Shown piece after piece: positions 10,967 through 21,948 of a stretch of DNA of 64,000 nucleotides (positions are counted from its first letter, which is position 1; each line of letters opens with the position of its first letter). Origin of the DNA: Conus ventricosus (taxonomy: Eukaryota > Mollusca > Gastropoda > Neogastropoda > Conidae); NCBI GenBank assembly GCA_018398815.1, contig CM031601.1:36432009-36496008 (forward strand), written 5' to 3'. Both the position numbers and the translations under genes were made by a program. The notes beneath the pieces were generated by a model. It saw only the letters and a list, made by a program, of their open reading frames with translations, ran no database searches and was not told the origin of the DNA.

Positions 10967-11195
10967 TGTATGTTACCTGCGATGCTGTGGTGCCTTCGTG
11001 CTGCTGGTCCACTCGCAGAACAGTCAGGGTGCCTACCTAATTGTCCGTTCAGTATTGTCTCTCATTTGTCATGGCTGACTAGAACAAAGGCTCGATCCAG
11101 AAAACGCGCTGGGGAATAGTTGGCGCATGCGCCGTGAGTTTTTCCAACTTAAGGGAAGTCACTCCGGCACGTAGCTTTCAGGTCATAATGCAACA
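10967..11195 (-). repeat. 5' LTR of the gypsy element
   Basis: 229 bp, matching 6605-6834 with one base missing near its plus-strand start. In the element's orientation this LTR drives transcription toward lower coordinates. Confidence 0.95.
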
Positions 11196-11200
11196 CTAGG
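11196..11200. repeat. 5-bp target duplication of the gypsy element, right
   Basis: CTAGG, partner of 6600-6604; copy B resumes in frame here. Confidence 0.92.
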
Positions 11201-13309
11201 CTCATGTGGAAACTCGAAACCGATGGCCTTTTGGCGAAAGAACAGTGTGGTTTCCGCAAACATCGTAGTACAGTTGACCATTTGATTCGTCTGGAATCAA
11301 CACTTAGGAACGCTTTTTTAAACAGACAGCATGCAGTGGCAATTTTCTTTGACTTGGAGAAGGCCTACGATACCACCTGGAAGTCGGGGATACTTCATGA
11401 TCTCCACGATCTGGGTTTTCGAGGTCATCTTCCGCTTTTTATTCAAAATTTTTTGGCAGAACGACAGTTTCAGGTCCGGGTTGGCACCACTCTCTCTGAT
11501 GTCCACAGCAGGAGTTGGGTGTTCCACAGGGGAGCATACTATCTCCTGCCCTCTTTAGTATTAAGATCAACAACATTGTTCAATCAGTTCAGCAGGGTTC
11601 AGACTGCTCATTGTTTGTGGATGATTTTGCTGTCTACGCAACTGGAAGCCTGTACCCGAGTGTCCAGCGCAGGCTCCAGCTTTGCGTAGATAAAATCCAT
11701 CGGTGGGCAGATGAAAACGGTTTCACCTTTTCTGCTACAAAAACCCAGTGTATTCACTTCCATAATTTCCGTCAGTTTTTTCCAGATCCGGAACTTCAAG
11801 TAGGGAAATCTCCCATTCCAGCTGTTAAAGAGGCCAAATTTCTGGGAGTCATTTTTGACCAAAACTTAACTTTCTCAGCCATATTAAAAACCTCAAAACT
11901 GCATGCCAAAAGGCACTGAATATTCTGCGGGTCGTAGCACACACCGACTGGGGCGCTGATAAGAAAACTTTGTTGCACCTCTACAGAGCCCTGGTCCGTT
12001 CCAAACTGGACTACGGTTGTGCTGTGTACGGCTCCGCAAGATCATCTTACCTCAAACTCTTGGACCCTATCCACCATCAAGGGCTTCGTCTCTGTCTTGG
12101 AGCGTTCCGCACCACCCCTGTGTACAGCCTGTACGCAGAGGCAGGTGAACCTTCACTGTCCAACCGCAGGCTGAAACTGTCTTTGAATTATTACATCTGA
12201 CTGTTCTCAGAACCGCAGAATCCTGCCTATGACTGTGTTTTTGACCCTCCGTTCCAAAGTAAGTTTGAAACAAACCCGAAATGTATTCCGCCGTTTGGGC
12301 TTCGTATGCAGCCTCACGTGCGGAATGCAGGTATAGACCTGGGAGTAGTTTCGATTTTTCCAAGTTTCTGGATCAACCTCCATGGACCTTTTTCACACCA
12401 GAGATTCGTTTTGATCTCGCAGCTTTCCGTAAGGAGTCTACCAGCTCTCTGGCGTACAAGGCTTTGTATGCCGAGCTCTGTTCCAAATTTCCCATCCTAT
12501 CAAAAAGTTTTCACTGACGGTTCCAAGTCTGAGGATGGAGTGGCCTGTGCAGCCTACTGCCCTGGGGCTCCTTCTCAGATATTGTTGGAACATATACATT
12601 CAGATGCTTCTGTCTTTCTGCTGAACTTACTGCTCTAGTACTGGCTTTGAAGATAATTTCCCATTCTTCGAGGAGGGACTTTCTGGTTCTGTCGGATTCG
12701 CTGTCAGCTTTGGAGGCCATAGCTGGCCGCAACCTTCAGCATCCAGAACTTTTACTTTTTTTGGAACTTTTTAGCAAGTTGAAGGCGGACGGTTACAACA
12801 TTACTCTTGCTTGGGTTCCTGGCCATGTTGGCATCGGCGGGAACGAAATGGTTGATCGTTTAGCCAAGAACGCCACAAGAGAGAAACTGTCCAACACTTA
12901 TATCCCCTGCTCAGATGTGAAACCCAAAATTAACGATTATGTGAGAGACCTCTGGCAGGAGGATTGGAACACACAGACGAATAACAAACTCTTTCAGATC
13001 CGTCCAAACCTTAAAGACTTCCTCCCATCTACGTCGGGTGGTCGTAAAGAGGAAACGGTTCTGTGCCGGTTGCACACCGGCCATTCGTATTTTACCCATT
13101 CTTACCTTTTAAAGAGTGAAGAAGCTCCGTGGTGCATTCCATGTCATGCACCACTCACAATGAAACATGTTCTTTTAGAGTGTTGGGACTTGCACGATGT
13201 GAGACACAAACATTTTACAGCGGAGTCCATGAAGATCCTGTTCAGGGATGTCCCGCCTGACGTGATCCTTGGGTTTTTGAGAGAAATTAACATTTTTCAT
13301 CTGATTTGA
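11196..13309 (+). pseudogene. ORF2 of copy B, second part (RT, RNase H, zinc knuckle)
   Basis: Continues the reading of 5018-6604. RT motifs are FFDLEKAYDTTW (catalytic Asp), GVPQGSILSPALF and FVDDFAVYA (catalytic DD, near 11613). RNase H follows with TDGSKSEDG (near 12520), LSDSLSALEA and HVGIGGNEMVDRLAK; the C-terminus has CIPCHAPLTMKHVLLEC, a zinc-knuckle-like signature. Frame slips occur near 11510, 11900, 12260-12300, 12510 and 12630, and there is a TGA in place of a codon near 12200. Stop TGA at 13307-13309. Confidence 0.92.
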
Positions 13310-13384
13310 GATTTTACGGAGGAGGGATTTTTAACAAAGTTTCTGGTTCGTTTGTAGACGATGTCATTTAACGAGATGTGTGAA

Positions 13385-13421
<37 letters not shown>

Positions 13422-13515
13422 GACTGGTGGGTTGATTTTAACGTGGTGACAGCCCTGATGTGGCCCTCTGCGGTCGACTGGGCTATAAGCAACATTATCT
13501 TATCTTATCTTATCT

Positions 13516-13875
13516 GTCACCACCACTAGGCCCGTATAAGTTCACCAAAGTAAACCTTTTTTTTAAGAATTGAACATTCATAGCAATGTAACAACCATGC
13601 TTGTCTCTTATAACATCATGTATCTTGTACTCAAAGTTATTATTAAAAAGAACAGCCACACCATTCTTGTTAGATTCTGTACCACACAGCCATACATTAT
13701 ATCCCCAGCTGGCTCGGATAAAATTCTCAGTGTCTTCCTTTAAGTGTGTCTCTTGAAGACAATAAACATGAGCTGCTTCTTTTCTCAAAAAATCAAATAC
13801 ATCTTTCCTTTTTTTACTATTATTTAGACCATTGCAATTCAAAGAACAAATTTTAAATGAACTATCCTGTGCCAT
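13516..13875 (-). pseudogene. L1/Tx1-like ORF2 N-terminus (AP endonuclease fragment)
   Basis: Minus-strand ATG at 13875, then CSLNCNGLNNSKKRKDVFDF, YCLQETHLKEDTE and LVNLYGPSGGDR: the start of an AP endonuclease from a family different from copies A-I. It is open for about 120 residues and then cut off exactly where copy B's tail ends, so copy B and this fragment abut. The rest of the endonuclease, the RT and the 3' end are absent. Confidence 0.8.
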
Positions 13876-14649
13876 TTTGAGTTTTGGAAGGAAAGGTTAA
13901 AGTAGTAAACAGATAATAGCAGTTAAAAAAAAAATTAAAAAAAAAGTAAGAAATAGTCCAAAAATGGCACCAACACTTAAGACACACCCTTTGAAATACA
14001 GTGATGTCACACATCCCCAAAGTTTTACAGAAGCTACCTCGGCCTCAACCTTCCAATGTAATAATGAGCAAGTTTTCACAACCATCATTAGTATCAACAT
14101 CCTATAAATGCACAAATAAAGTGTACATGACCCAGTTACAATCTCACTCTCACACACAAGCCTGCCACATTGATACGAAGAAAATGAAAAAGTAATGTAC
14201 AACATAAGGACCAACTTACAAAGCAATGACATAAAACTGCACATACACACACACACCAACCTGTTATATAAGGGCCCACCGCCCAACTCCAAACAAGCAT
14301 TGAAGCCTACTACTACTACAACCACTACTACAATATCTAGCGCGATGACAAAAAACCGCCCTCGAGCAACTCATGTCTTAATCATCTTGTATGACCAGCA
14401 CGTGATCAAATATTTACTGTCCCTTCATACAATCACATTATCTGTGAGTAAAGACCAAATACTAACATATGGAGAGAGAAAAAAAAGAAAGGAAAAAAAA
14501 AAGAAAGAAAAAAAGAATTGTGCCACAAGGCTGTCTTTTCTTTCCTACCTTGCCCCCAACTACCCTCGACGCAAGACTGCTCCCCTGACTTGCCAATCCC
14601 AAAGACCTTCACCCCCAGATGTAAACAAAGTCGGGGGGGGGGGGGGGGG
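13876..14649. other. no gene recognised; ends in a long G run
   Basis: Probably the 5' region of the minus-strand L1-like fragment, then unassigned sequence. It ends in about 24 G (14632-14656) abutting copy C. Open frames here are low-complexity. Confidence 0.4.
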
Positions 14650-14656
14650 GGGGGGG

Positions 14657-16001
14657 ATGAAACATACTAAACTAAACATGGCTTTATCAAAAAAATATCC
14701 CCCCCAAAAGGAAGAGGAAGGCAGCATCCCCTATTTCAGGGAACGTTATTCTGACAGCGATTCTGACACGGAGGTACGACAGAGAACAGGTTTCTGGGCT
14801 TCCTGGCTCGGGGTGGAAGGGACGGAGCAGAAAGACCCCTTTCAGCTCTGAGCCCTTTTGCTATTCAAAAGGGGTTTTCAAGGCATAGCAGGTGACCCTC
14901 ATCCGTCAAAAGGTTGAGGAATGGATCGTTTCTAGTTCAATGTCAATCAAGAAAACAATCTGAACAGCTGTTGAGGGCAACAAAATTAGTGGATAGGGAG
15001 ATCAGGTGACTCCCCATAAACAGTTAAATTCATCGAAAGGTGTGATTCGCTGCAGAGATCTAACGGGTGTCTCAGAGGCAGAAATAAAAACGGAACTGGC
15101 GTCCCAGGGTGTGACGGAGGTGCGCAGGGTGACAGTCAAGAAAGGTGCAGAGAGAGTGGCCACCAACACCCTCTTTCTGACCTTCTGCAACCCTGTGCTG
15201 CCTCTGGTCATCAAAGTTGGCTACCTGAACGTCCGTGTTCAGCTGTATGTCCCGTCCCCGTTGAGATGCTTCAGGTGCCAGAGGTTTGGACATGTCAGAG
15301 ACCGCTGTTCTGGGCAGGAGGTGTGCGGTGTTTGCTGCAAGGCAATCCATGATGGGCCGTGCAAAGATCCGGCACATTGTGCTAACTGTGGGGCGATCAT
15401 CCCTCCTCTTCAAGAAACTGTCCTCTTTGGATTCAGGAATCCACCATTCAACGAATTAAAACAGAAAAGAAGATCTTTTTTGAAGCCCGCAAGCAGGTTG
15501 TGGCAGTCGACTCCAACAGCTTCATATGCTTCGGCCGTAAAGACGATTCCCGCAGTTCCCACTCGATCAGTCTGCTGTCAGACTGATGACTTTACATTTT
15601 CCAAAACATTGCAAGGTAGAATTGTCAACTCTGGTGGAAGCAGGTCCACCACCTTCCCATCCAAAGTGACTGCCCCTGGTGGAGGCAAAAAATCCGCCCA
15701 CCCCTCAGACTGCCCAGCAGTCTACAACATCTGCTGCTGGGCAGATTAAAAAACCAGCAATTCCGCCTCAAACTCTCCTATCCAGTGCCCGTGTGGCAAG
15801 GGAGTTCCACCCAGTGTGGAGACGGTGGAGATGAGGAAAAAACCTCCACCATCCCCAAATCCAGACCTCCACCATCTCCAAATTCCAGGCCTTTGTCACC
15901 TGCGGCAAGTCTGCCAGCAGGTCCAAAGACCACCACAGTCCAGTGAAACTAACTAATAAATTCGCTCCATTAGAAGGGGACTTGAAGAGGAGATGACCTG
16001 A
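14657..16001 (+). pseudogene. ORF1 (gag-like, CCHC) of copy C
   Basis: Start at ATG 14657 or 14678, stop TGA 15999-16001, 27 bp before ORF2. A Ser/Asp-rich N-terminus is followed by a central region (about 15060-15240), then zinc knuckles: CFRCQRFGHVRDRC (CX2CX4HX4C), CGVCCKAIHDGPC and a CANCG-type knuckle. This is the ORF1 of I/Jockey-type elements, which coats element RNA. Pro-rich tail (about 15770-15950) precedes the stop. Frame slips near 14850, 14900-15005, 15400 and 15740. Confidence 0.85.
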
Positions 16002-16027
16002 TTTCTCTCCTTTTCGCCTCTGAAACC

Positions 16028-16217
16028 ATGGATAGTACAATATTCCATTGGAATATCCGTGGATTAAATTCCAACTTTGAGGAGCTTCAGCTTCTGTGTC
16101 AGTCTATAAAACCTTCTGTCGTGGCTCTTCAGGAAACTCAAATTCAAAGCCAAAAAGACCTTTACTCTTTCTGGCTTTAATATTCTTTCAAATCCTGCAC
16201 AACCATCCACTTGGGAC
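16028..16217 (+). pseudogene. ORF2 start of copy C, cut by copy D
   Basis: ATG 16028, same N-terminus as copy B (MDSTI then HWNIRG), broken by a slip near 16150. The first 11-12 bases of the target duplication for D end at 16217. Confidence 0.9.
16207..16217. repeat. target duplication of copy D, left
   Basis: CCACTTGGGAC; the right copy at 22145-22156 is CCACGTTGGGAC, one G longer. Copies B and C-like sequence have the G, so the left copy lost one base. Confidence 0.85.
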
Positions 16218-16252
16218 CCCTCCGGGGTTGCGACCTTGTCGTGGTCGGAGGG
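16218..16252 (+). promoter_or_regulatory. 5'-terminal nested hairpin of the retrotransposon
   Basis: CCCTCCG (16218-16224) can pair with CGGAGGG (16246-16252), and inside it CGACC (16231-16235) with GGTCG (16243-16247); the two stems share two bases, so ACC/GGT is the inner stem if the outer is full. The outer stem begins at nucleotide 1 of the element. The same fold can be drawn in copy F. Confidence 0.7.
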
Positions 16253-16924
16253 TTTGCGTGGTCCAGTGATCCCTTAGGCTTTGCTGGCGGGGCATCAATA
16301 CTTGGAGATAGGCTGTTTTTTCACACTGCTTCTAGGCCTGAGAGGTGCAGATGCTGTTTGGCCTAAGCGTAACGTGGTAAGGAGTTGATGCCCCTGGTAG
16401 GCTTTCCATGTCAGATAGGCTAAGGTGAGGACCTGACTAACAGTAACCCGCCTTTCTCCTTTTCTTGTTTTCTGCCTCCCTTATTTGGCCCTTTTCTATC
16501 TTCGTCTCCCCTTCAAGTCTTCTTTTCCACACTCCTTTTCTCTCTGTGGTCTCCTTAAGATCCGCCGCGTTTGCCGTGCGGTGCGACCTGTGTCGGAGGG
16601 GAATGAGATCCTGGTGATTGAGAGGGCCAGCGCTCTCAACACATCACTTTGGCTCGGACCTCTCCTAGACAGGGAGTACACTTTGGCCCGGGTGTACTAA
16701 TCGGCTCCCCTTTTTGGGTTGGGTCAAGAGGGGCAGTTCCCCAGCTGGCCAAGTAAACCCCTGCAGTGCTCAGCTCTCTGTTCCCGGGAGTTGAGCATGA
16801 TCAGGGGATAGGGTTGTTGCTTCTGCTTGTCGTATGTCTCTCCCGAAGCCTGGAAGGGGTCAAGACATTGGTTTCTTGGCCCTGGCCCCTTAGTTGGACT
16901 CCAAGGTGGGTGGGTAAGGGAGGG
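16253..16924 (+). promoter_or_regulatory. 5' UTR of copy D
   Basis: About 700 bp without a conserved reading frame, shared with copies F and G and in part H. It should contain the element's internal promoter, as in other non-LTR elements, but I see no specific motif to cite. A CT-rich stretch spans about 16450-16530. Confidence 0.6.
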
Positions 16925-18270
16925 ATGAAATATACTAAAATACACATGGCTTTTTCAAAACACATCCCCCCAAAAAAGAGGAAGGCAGCATCCCCTATTT
17001 CAGGGATTTCGATTCTGACACGATTCGGATATGGAGGTACGACAGAAGACAGGTTTTTGGGCTTCTTGGCTCGTTATGGAAGGAACGGAGCAGGAAAGGC
17101 CCCTTTCAGCTTTGAGCCCTTTTGCTATCCAAAAGGCTTTCAAGTATAGCAGGTGACCCTGGGTCCATCAAGAGGTTGAGGAATGGTCCTTTCTTATTCA
17201 ATGTAAGTCACAAAAGCAATCTGAACAGCTGCTGAAAGCAACGAAACTTGTGGACAGGGAGATCAGGGTAACTCCCCACAAACAATTAAATTCATCAAAA
17301 GGAGTGATTCGCTGCAGGGAATTATCAGGTGTTTTCAGAGCAGAAATCAAACGGAGCTGGCATCCCAGGGTGTGACGGAGGTGCGCAGGGTGACTATCAA
17401 GAAGGGTGCAGAAAGAGTGGCCACCAACACCCTCTTTCTGACATTCTGCAACCCTGTGCTGCCTCCGTCATCAAAGTCGGCTACCTGATTGTCCGGGTTC
17501 ATTTGTACGTTCCGTCCCCGTTGAGGTGCTTCCGATGCCAGAATGTTTGGTCATGTCAAGACCGTTGTTCTGGGCAGGAGGTGTGTGGTATTTGCTGCAA
17601 GGCAACCCATGATGGGCCGTGTAAAGATCCGGCACATTGTGCAAACTGCGGTGGCGACCATCCCTCCTCTTCACCGGAATTGTCCTCTGTGATTCGGGAA
17701 TCTGCAATACAAAGGTTAAGACAGAAAAGAAGATCTCCTTTTTCGAAGCCCGCAAGCAGGTTGTGGGCAGTCAGTCGCCGACACTTCTTCGTACGCTTCA
17801 GCCGTAAAGAAAGTTCCAACAGTTCCAACTCGGTCAGTCTGCTGTCAGACTGATAACTTTACGTTTTCGAAGACATTGCAAGGGAAAAACTGTCAGCTCT
17901 GTGGAAGCAGGTCCACCACCTTCCAAACCAAAGTGACTGCCCCTGGTGGAGGCAAAAAATCCGCCACCCCTCAGACTGCCCAGCAGTCTACAACATCTGC
18001 TGCTGGGCAGATTAAAAAACCAGCAGTTCCCCCTCGAACTCCTCTGTCCAGTGCCCGTGCGGGCAAGGGAGTTCCATCCAGGTGGAGATGGTGGAGATAA
18101 GGAAAAACCCTCCACCATCTCCCAAATCCAGACCTCCACCTTCTCCAAATTCCAGGCCTTTGTCACCTGCGAGCAAGTCTGCCAGCGGGTCCAAAGACCA
18201 ACACAGTCCAGTAAAACTAAAAAATAAGTTCACTCCATTGGCCGCAGATGCTGATGAGGAGATGACCTGA
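16925..18270 (+). pseudogene. ORF1 (gag-like, CCHC) of copy D
   Basis: ATG 16925 or 16945, ending EEMT-stop at 18268-18270. It matches copy C: central region, then a first knuckle degraded to a CFRCQ...C reading, CGICCKATHDGPC and CANCGGDHPSS, then a Pro-rich tail (NPPPSPKSRPPPSPNSRP). Frame slips near 17000, 17150, 17340, 17465, 17830 and 18060 leave no complete protein. Confidence 0.85.
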
Positions 18271-18296
18271 TCTCTCTCCTTTTCGCCCTCTGCACC

Positions 18297-21200
18297 ATGG
18301 ATAATACAATAATCCATTGGAATATCCGTGGTCTAAATTCCAACTTCGAGGAGCTGCAGCTTCTGTGTCAATCTATGAAACCTTCTGTCGTGGCTCTTCA
18401 AGAAACCCAAATTCAAAGCCAGAAGACCTTTACTCTTTCTGGCTTTAATATTCTTTCAAAGCCTGCACAACCTTCCACGTTGGGGCTGTCGGGCGGTTTT
18501 TGCCCTTCTCCTTCACAAAACTTTGTGTAAAGTCTCCTGCGCTCTGTCTAAACCCCCCTTCAGCTGATAGCTGTGAGAGTCACTCTCCACAAGACTGTCA
18601 CAATCTGTTCTCTTTATCTACCTCCATCTGTCCCGGTCTGTCGTCAGACCTTGTCAGTCTGTTAGGGAACTTCCTCGACCTTTTTTGCTGTTGGGTGACT
18701 TTAACGGTCACAACCCTCTTTGGGGTAGTACCGGTTCGTCATCCAGAGTCTGCTGATTGAGGATGTCCTTTCGGATTGGATTTGTGTTGTCTGAACGACG
18801 GATCTGCAACTTACCTCCATTCTTCCACAGGTTCACTTCGTGTTTAATTTGTCGGTTTGTGACCCCTCGCTGGTCCTGGACTATGAGTGGTCTGTCCATG
18901 ACGATCTGCACGGAAGTGACCATTTCCCTGTCCTTCTACAACCTGTAATAACTGAACATGTCTCTGTCTCTCACATTTAAATTATAAGAAAAGCAAACTG
19001 GGGCCTCTTTGCAGCCACTGTTTCTAAGGAGTTCCAGGACACTGATTTTTTTTCAGAGTCCTGACCCAGCTGAATCACTGACTAACATTATGATTAAATG
19101 TGCTAAGGCCTGTATTCCAGTGTCTTCCGATAAACTTCAAATGCCAAAAACACCCTGGTCGATTCAGAATGCCAACAAATTTCCAAAGTTAGAAAACGGG
19201 CTCAGCGTCAGGTATACCAACGACCTTCGGGTCCCAACGCTTGAGCCCATCAAAACTCCGTGCTAAATCAGACACACTTTTAAATCGGTAAACGTCGTCC
19301 TGGAGAAGCTTCTGCACCAGGCTGACATCAAAACTTCTAAGAAAAAAGTGTGGAAAATCATTAAAAATCAAAGGAAGAACACCTGTCCCACTGTGAACCA
19401 TCTCAAGTTTTCGGATTCTTTAATAACAGAGAAGAAAGCAGTTGCTAATTTTGCTTGCTTCAACATTGAAAAGAATTCCTCCTCTTCTAATAAATCATCC
19501 ACTTTGTCAAAAACAAAGCCCTAAAAGAAATATCACCCTGCAACTTTTCATCCGACAACATGGAAGACTACAATCTTCCTTTCACGTTAAACGAGCTGAA
19601 ATCTGCCTTACCCCTCTTGCAGCGATTCCACTCCAGGTCTAATGAAATTCATTATCAACTGTTGAAACACTTCCGCAAGAAGGTCTGAAGATACTGCTAC
19701 AAGTATATAACCATGTGTGGACTTCAGGTTGCTTTCCTCCCTCTTGGCGAAAGCCCTCATTATTCCCATCCCCAAACCTGGAAAAGATCTTTCTAATCCT
19801 TCAAATTACCGTCCCCCTTGCTTTGACCACTGTGTTTGTAAATTAATGGAAAAAATGGTCAATGCTAGGCTCATGTGGAAACTTGAAACCGATGGCCTTT
19901 GGCGAAAGAACAGTGGTTTCCGCAAACATCGTAGTACAGTTGACCATTTGATTCGTCGGAATCTACACTTAGGAACGCTTTTTTGAACAACAGCATGCAG
20001 TGGCAATTTTCTTCGACTTGGAGAAGGCCTACGATACCACCTGGAAGTCGGGATACTTCATGATCTCCACGATCTGGGTTTTCGAGGTCATCTTCCTCAT
20101 TTTATTCAAAATTTTTTTGGCAGAACGACAGTTTCAGGTCCGGGTTGGCACCACTCTCTCTGATGTCCACGAGCAGGAGTTGGGTTCCACAGGGAGCATC
20201 CTGCTCCTGCCCTCTTTAGTATTAAAATCAACAACATTGTTAAATCAGTTCAGCAGGGTTCAGACTGCTCATTGTTGTGGATGATTTTGCTGTCTACGCA
20301 ACTGGAAGCCTGTACCCGAGTGTCCACGCAGCTCCAGCTTTGCGTAGATAAAATCCATCGGTGGGCGTTGAAACGGTTTCACCTTTCTGCTACAAAAAAC
20401 CCAGTGTATTCACTTCCATAATTTCCGTCAGTTTTTTCCAGATCCGGAACTTCCCAGTAGGGAAATCTCCCATTCCAGCTGTTCAAGAGGCCAAATTTCT
20501 GGAGTCATTTTTGACCAAAAACTTAACTTTCTCAGCCATATTAAAAACCTCAAACTGCTTGCCAAAGCACTGAATTCTGCGGGTCGTAGCACACACCCGA
20601 CTGGGGCGCTGATAAGAAAACTTGTTGCACCTCTACAGAGCCCTGGTCCGTTCTAAACGGACTACGGTTGTGCTGTGTACGGCTCCGCAAGATCATCTTA
20701 CCTCAAACTCTTGGACCCTATCCACCATCAAGGGCTTCGTCTCTGTCTTGAGCATTCCGCACCACCCCCTGTGTACAGCCTGTACCAGAGGCAGGTGAAC
20801 CTTCACTGTCCAATCGCAGCTGAAACTGCTTTGAATTATTACATCCGACTGTTCCAGACCGCAGAATCCTGCCTATACTGTGTTTTTGACCCTCCGTCCA
20901 AAGTAAGTTTGGAAATAACCCGAAATGTATTCCGCCGTTTGGCTTCGTATGCAGCCTCACGTGCGGAATGCAGGTATAGACCTGGAGTGTTTCCGATTTT
21001 TCCAAGTTTCCGGATCAACCTCCATGGACCTTTTTCACACCCCGAGATTCGTTTTGATCTCGCAGCTTTCCGTAAGAGTCTACCAGCTCTCTGGCGTACA
21101 AGGCTTTGTATGCCGAGCTCTGTTCCCCAAATCCCATCCTATCAAAAAGTTTTCACTGACGGTTCCAAGTCTGAGGATGGAGTGGCCTGTGCAGCCTACT

Positions 21201-21948
21201 GCCCTGGGGCTCCTTCTCAGATATTGTTGGAACATATACATTCAGATGCTTCTGTCTATTCTGCTGAACTTACTGCTCTAGTACGGCTTTGAAGATAATC
21301 TCCCATTCTTCGAGGAGGGACTTTCTGGTTCTGTCGGATTCGCTGTCCAGCTTTGGAGGCCATAGCTGGCCGCAACCTTCAGCATCCAGAACTTTTACTT
21401 TTTTTGGAACTTTTTAGCAAGTTGAAGGCGGACGTTACAACATTACTCTTGCTTGGGTTCCTGGCCATGTTGGCATCGCGGGAACGAAATGTTGATCGTT
21501 TAGCCAAGAACGCCACAAGAGAGAAACTGTCCAACACTTATATCCCCTGCTCAGATGTGAAACCCAAAATTAACGATTATGTGAGAGACCTCTGCAGGAG
21601 GATTGGAACACACAGACGAATAACAAACTCTTTCAGATCCGTCCCAAACCTTAAAGACTTCCCTCCCATCTACGTCGGGGTCGTAAAGAGGAAACGGTTC
21701 TGTGCCGGCTGCACACCGGCCATTCGTATTTTACCCATTCTACCTTTTAAAGAGTGAAGAAGCTCCGTGGTGCATTCCATGTCATGCACCACTCACAATG
21801 AAACATGTTCTTTTAGAGTGTTGGACTTGCACGATGTGAGACACAAACATTTTACAGCGGAGTCCCCTGAAGATCCTGTTCAGGGATGTCCCGCCTGATG
21901 TGATCCTTGGGTTTTTGAGAGAAATTAACATTTTTCCCTCTGATTTGA
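18297..21948 (+). pseudogene. ORF2 of copy D (endonuclease, RT, RNase H)
   Basis: Starts 27 bp after the ORF1 stop with HWNIRGLNSN and ALQETQIQS, and contains recognisable pieces of every domain found in copy B: the IPIPKPGKDLSNPSNYRP region, AIFFDLEKAYDTTW, a TDGSKSEDG-type RNase H start (in another frame) and the C-terminal zinc knuckle. More than 20 one-base deletions or insertions break it. The catalytic DD remains as bases but in a broken frame near 20279. Confidence 0.88.

Larger units (their letters stand above)
6605..11195 (-). mobile_element. Ty3/gypsy LTR retrotransposon, recent insertion
   Basis: A complete 4.59-kb element on the minus strand: 5' LTR at 10967-11195, primer-binding site, gag with zinc knuckles, protease, RT, RNase H, integrase, purine tract, 3' LTR at 6605-6834. 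The order protease-RT-RNase H-integrase identifies Ty3/gypsy. LTR ends are TG...CA and a CTAGG duplication flanks them. The two LTRs look identical except for one base, so insertion into copy B was recent, yet the coding region needs at least five frameshifts. All appear to be single-base slips without accompanying stops, which may be consensus errors. Confidence 0.95.
4915..13515 (+). mobile_element. non-LTR retrotransposon copy B, split by a gypsy element
   Basis: This copy starts near the end of ORF1 (5' truncation at about 4905-4917), has the ORF1 stop at about 4990, ORF2 from 5018, then is interrupted at 6605-11195 by a Ty3/gypsy element and resumes at 11196. After the ORF2 stop (13307-13309) come about 27-30 T, a conserved 3' end and four TTATC repeats to about 13515. 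Apart from the insertion it has only a few indels and one in-frame stop, making it one of the best-preserved ORF2 copies here. I found no clear target duplication for copy B itself. Confidence 0.92.

Noticed and set aside
16218..16300. A confirmed HDV-like ribozyme
   Set aside because: Topology fits in part, but no P4 and no clear catalytic cytosine region could be drawn; kept only as a hypothesis.
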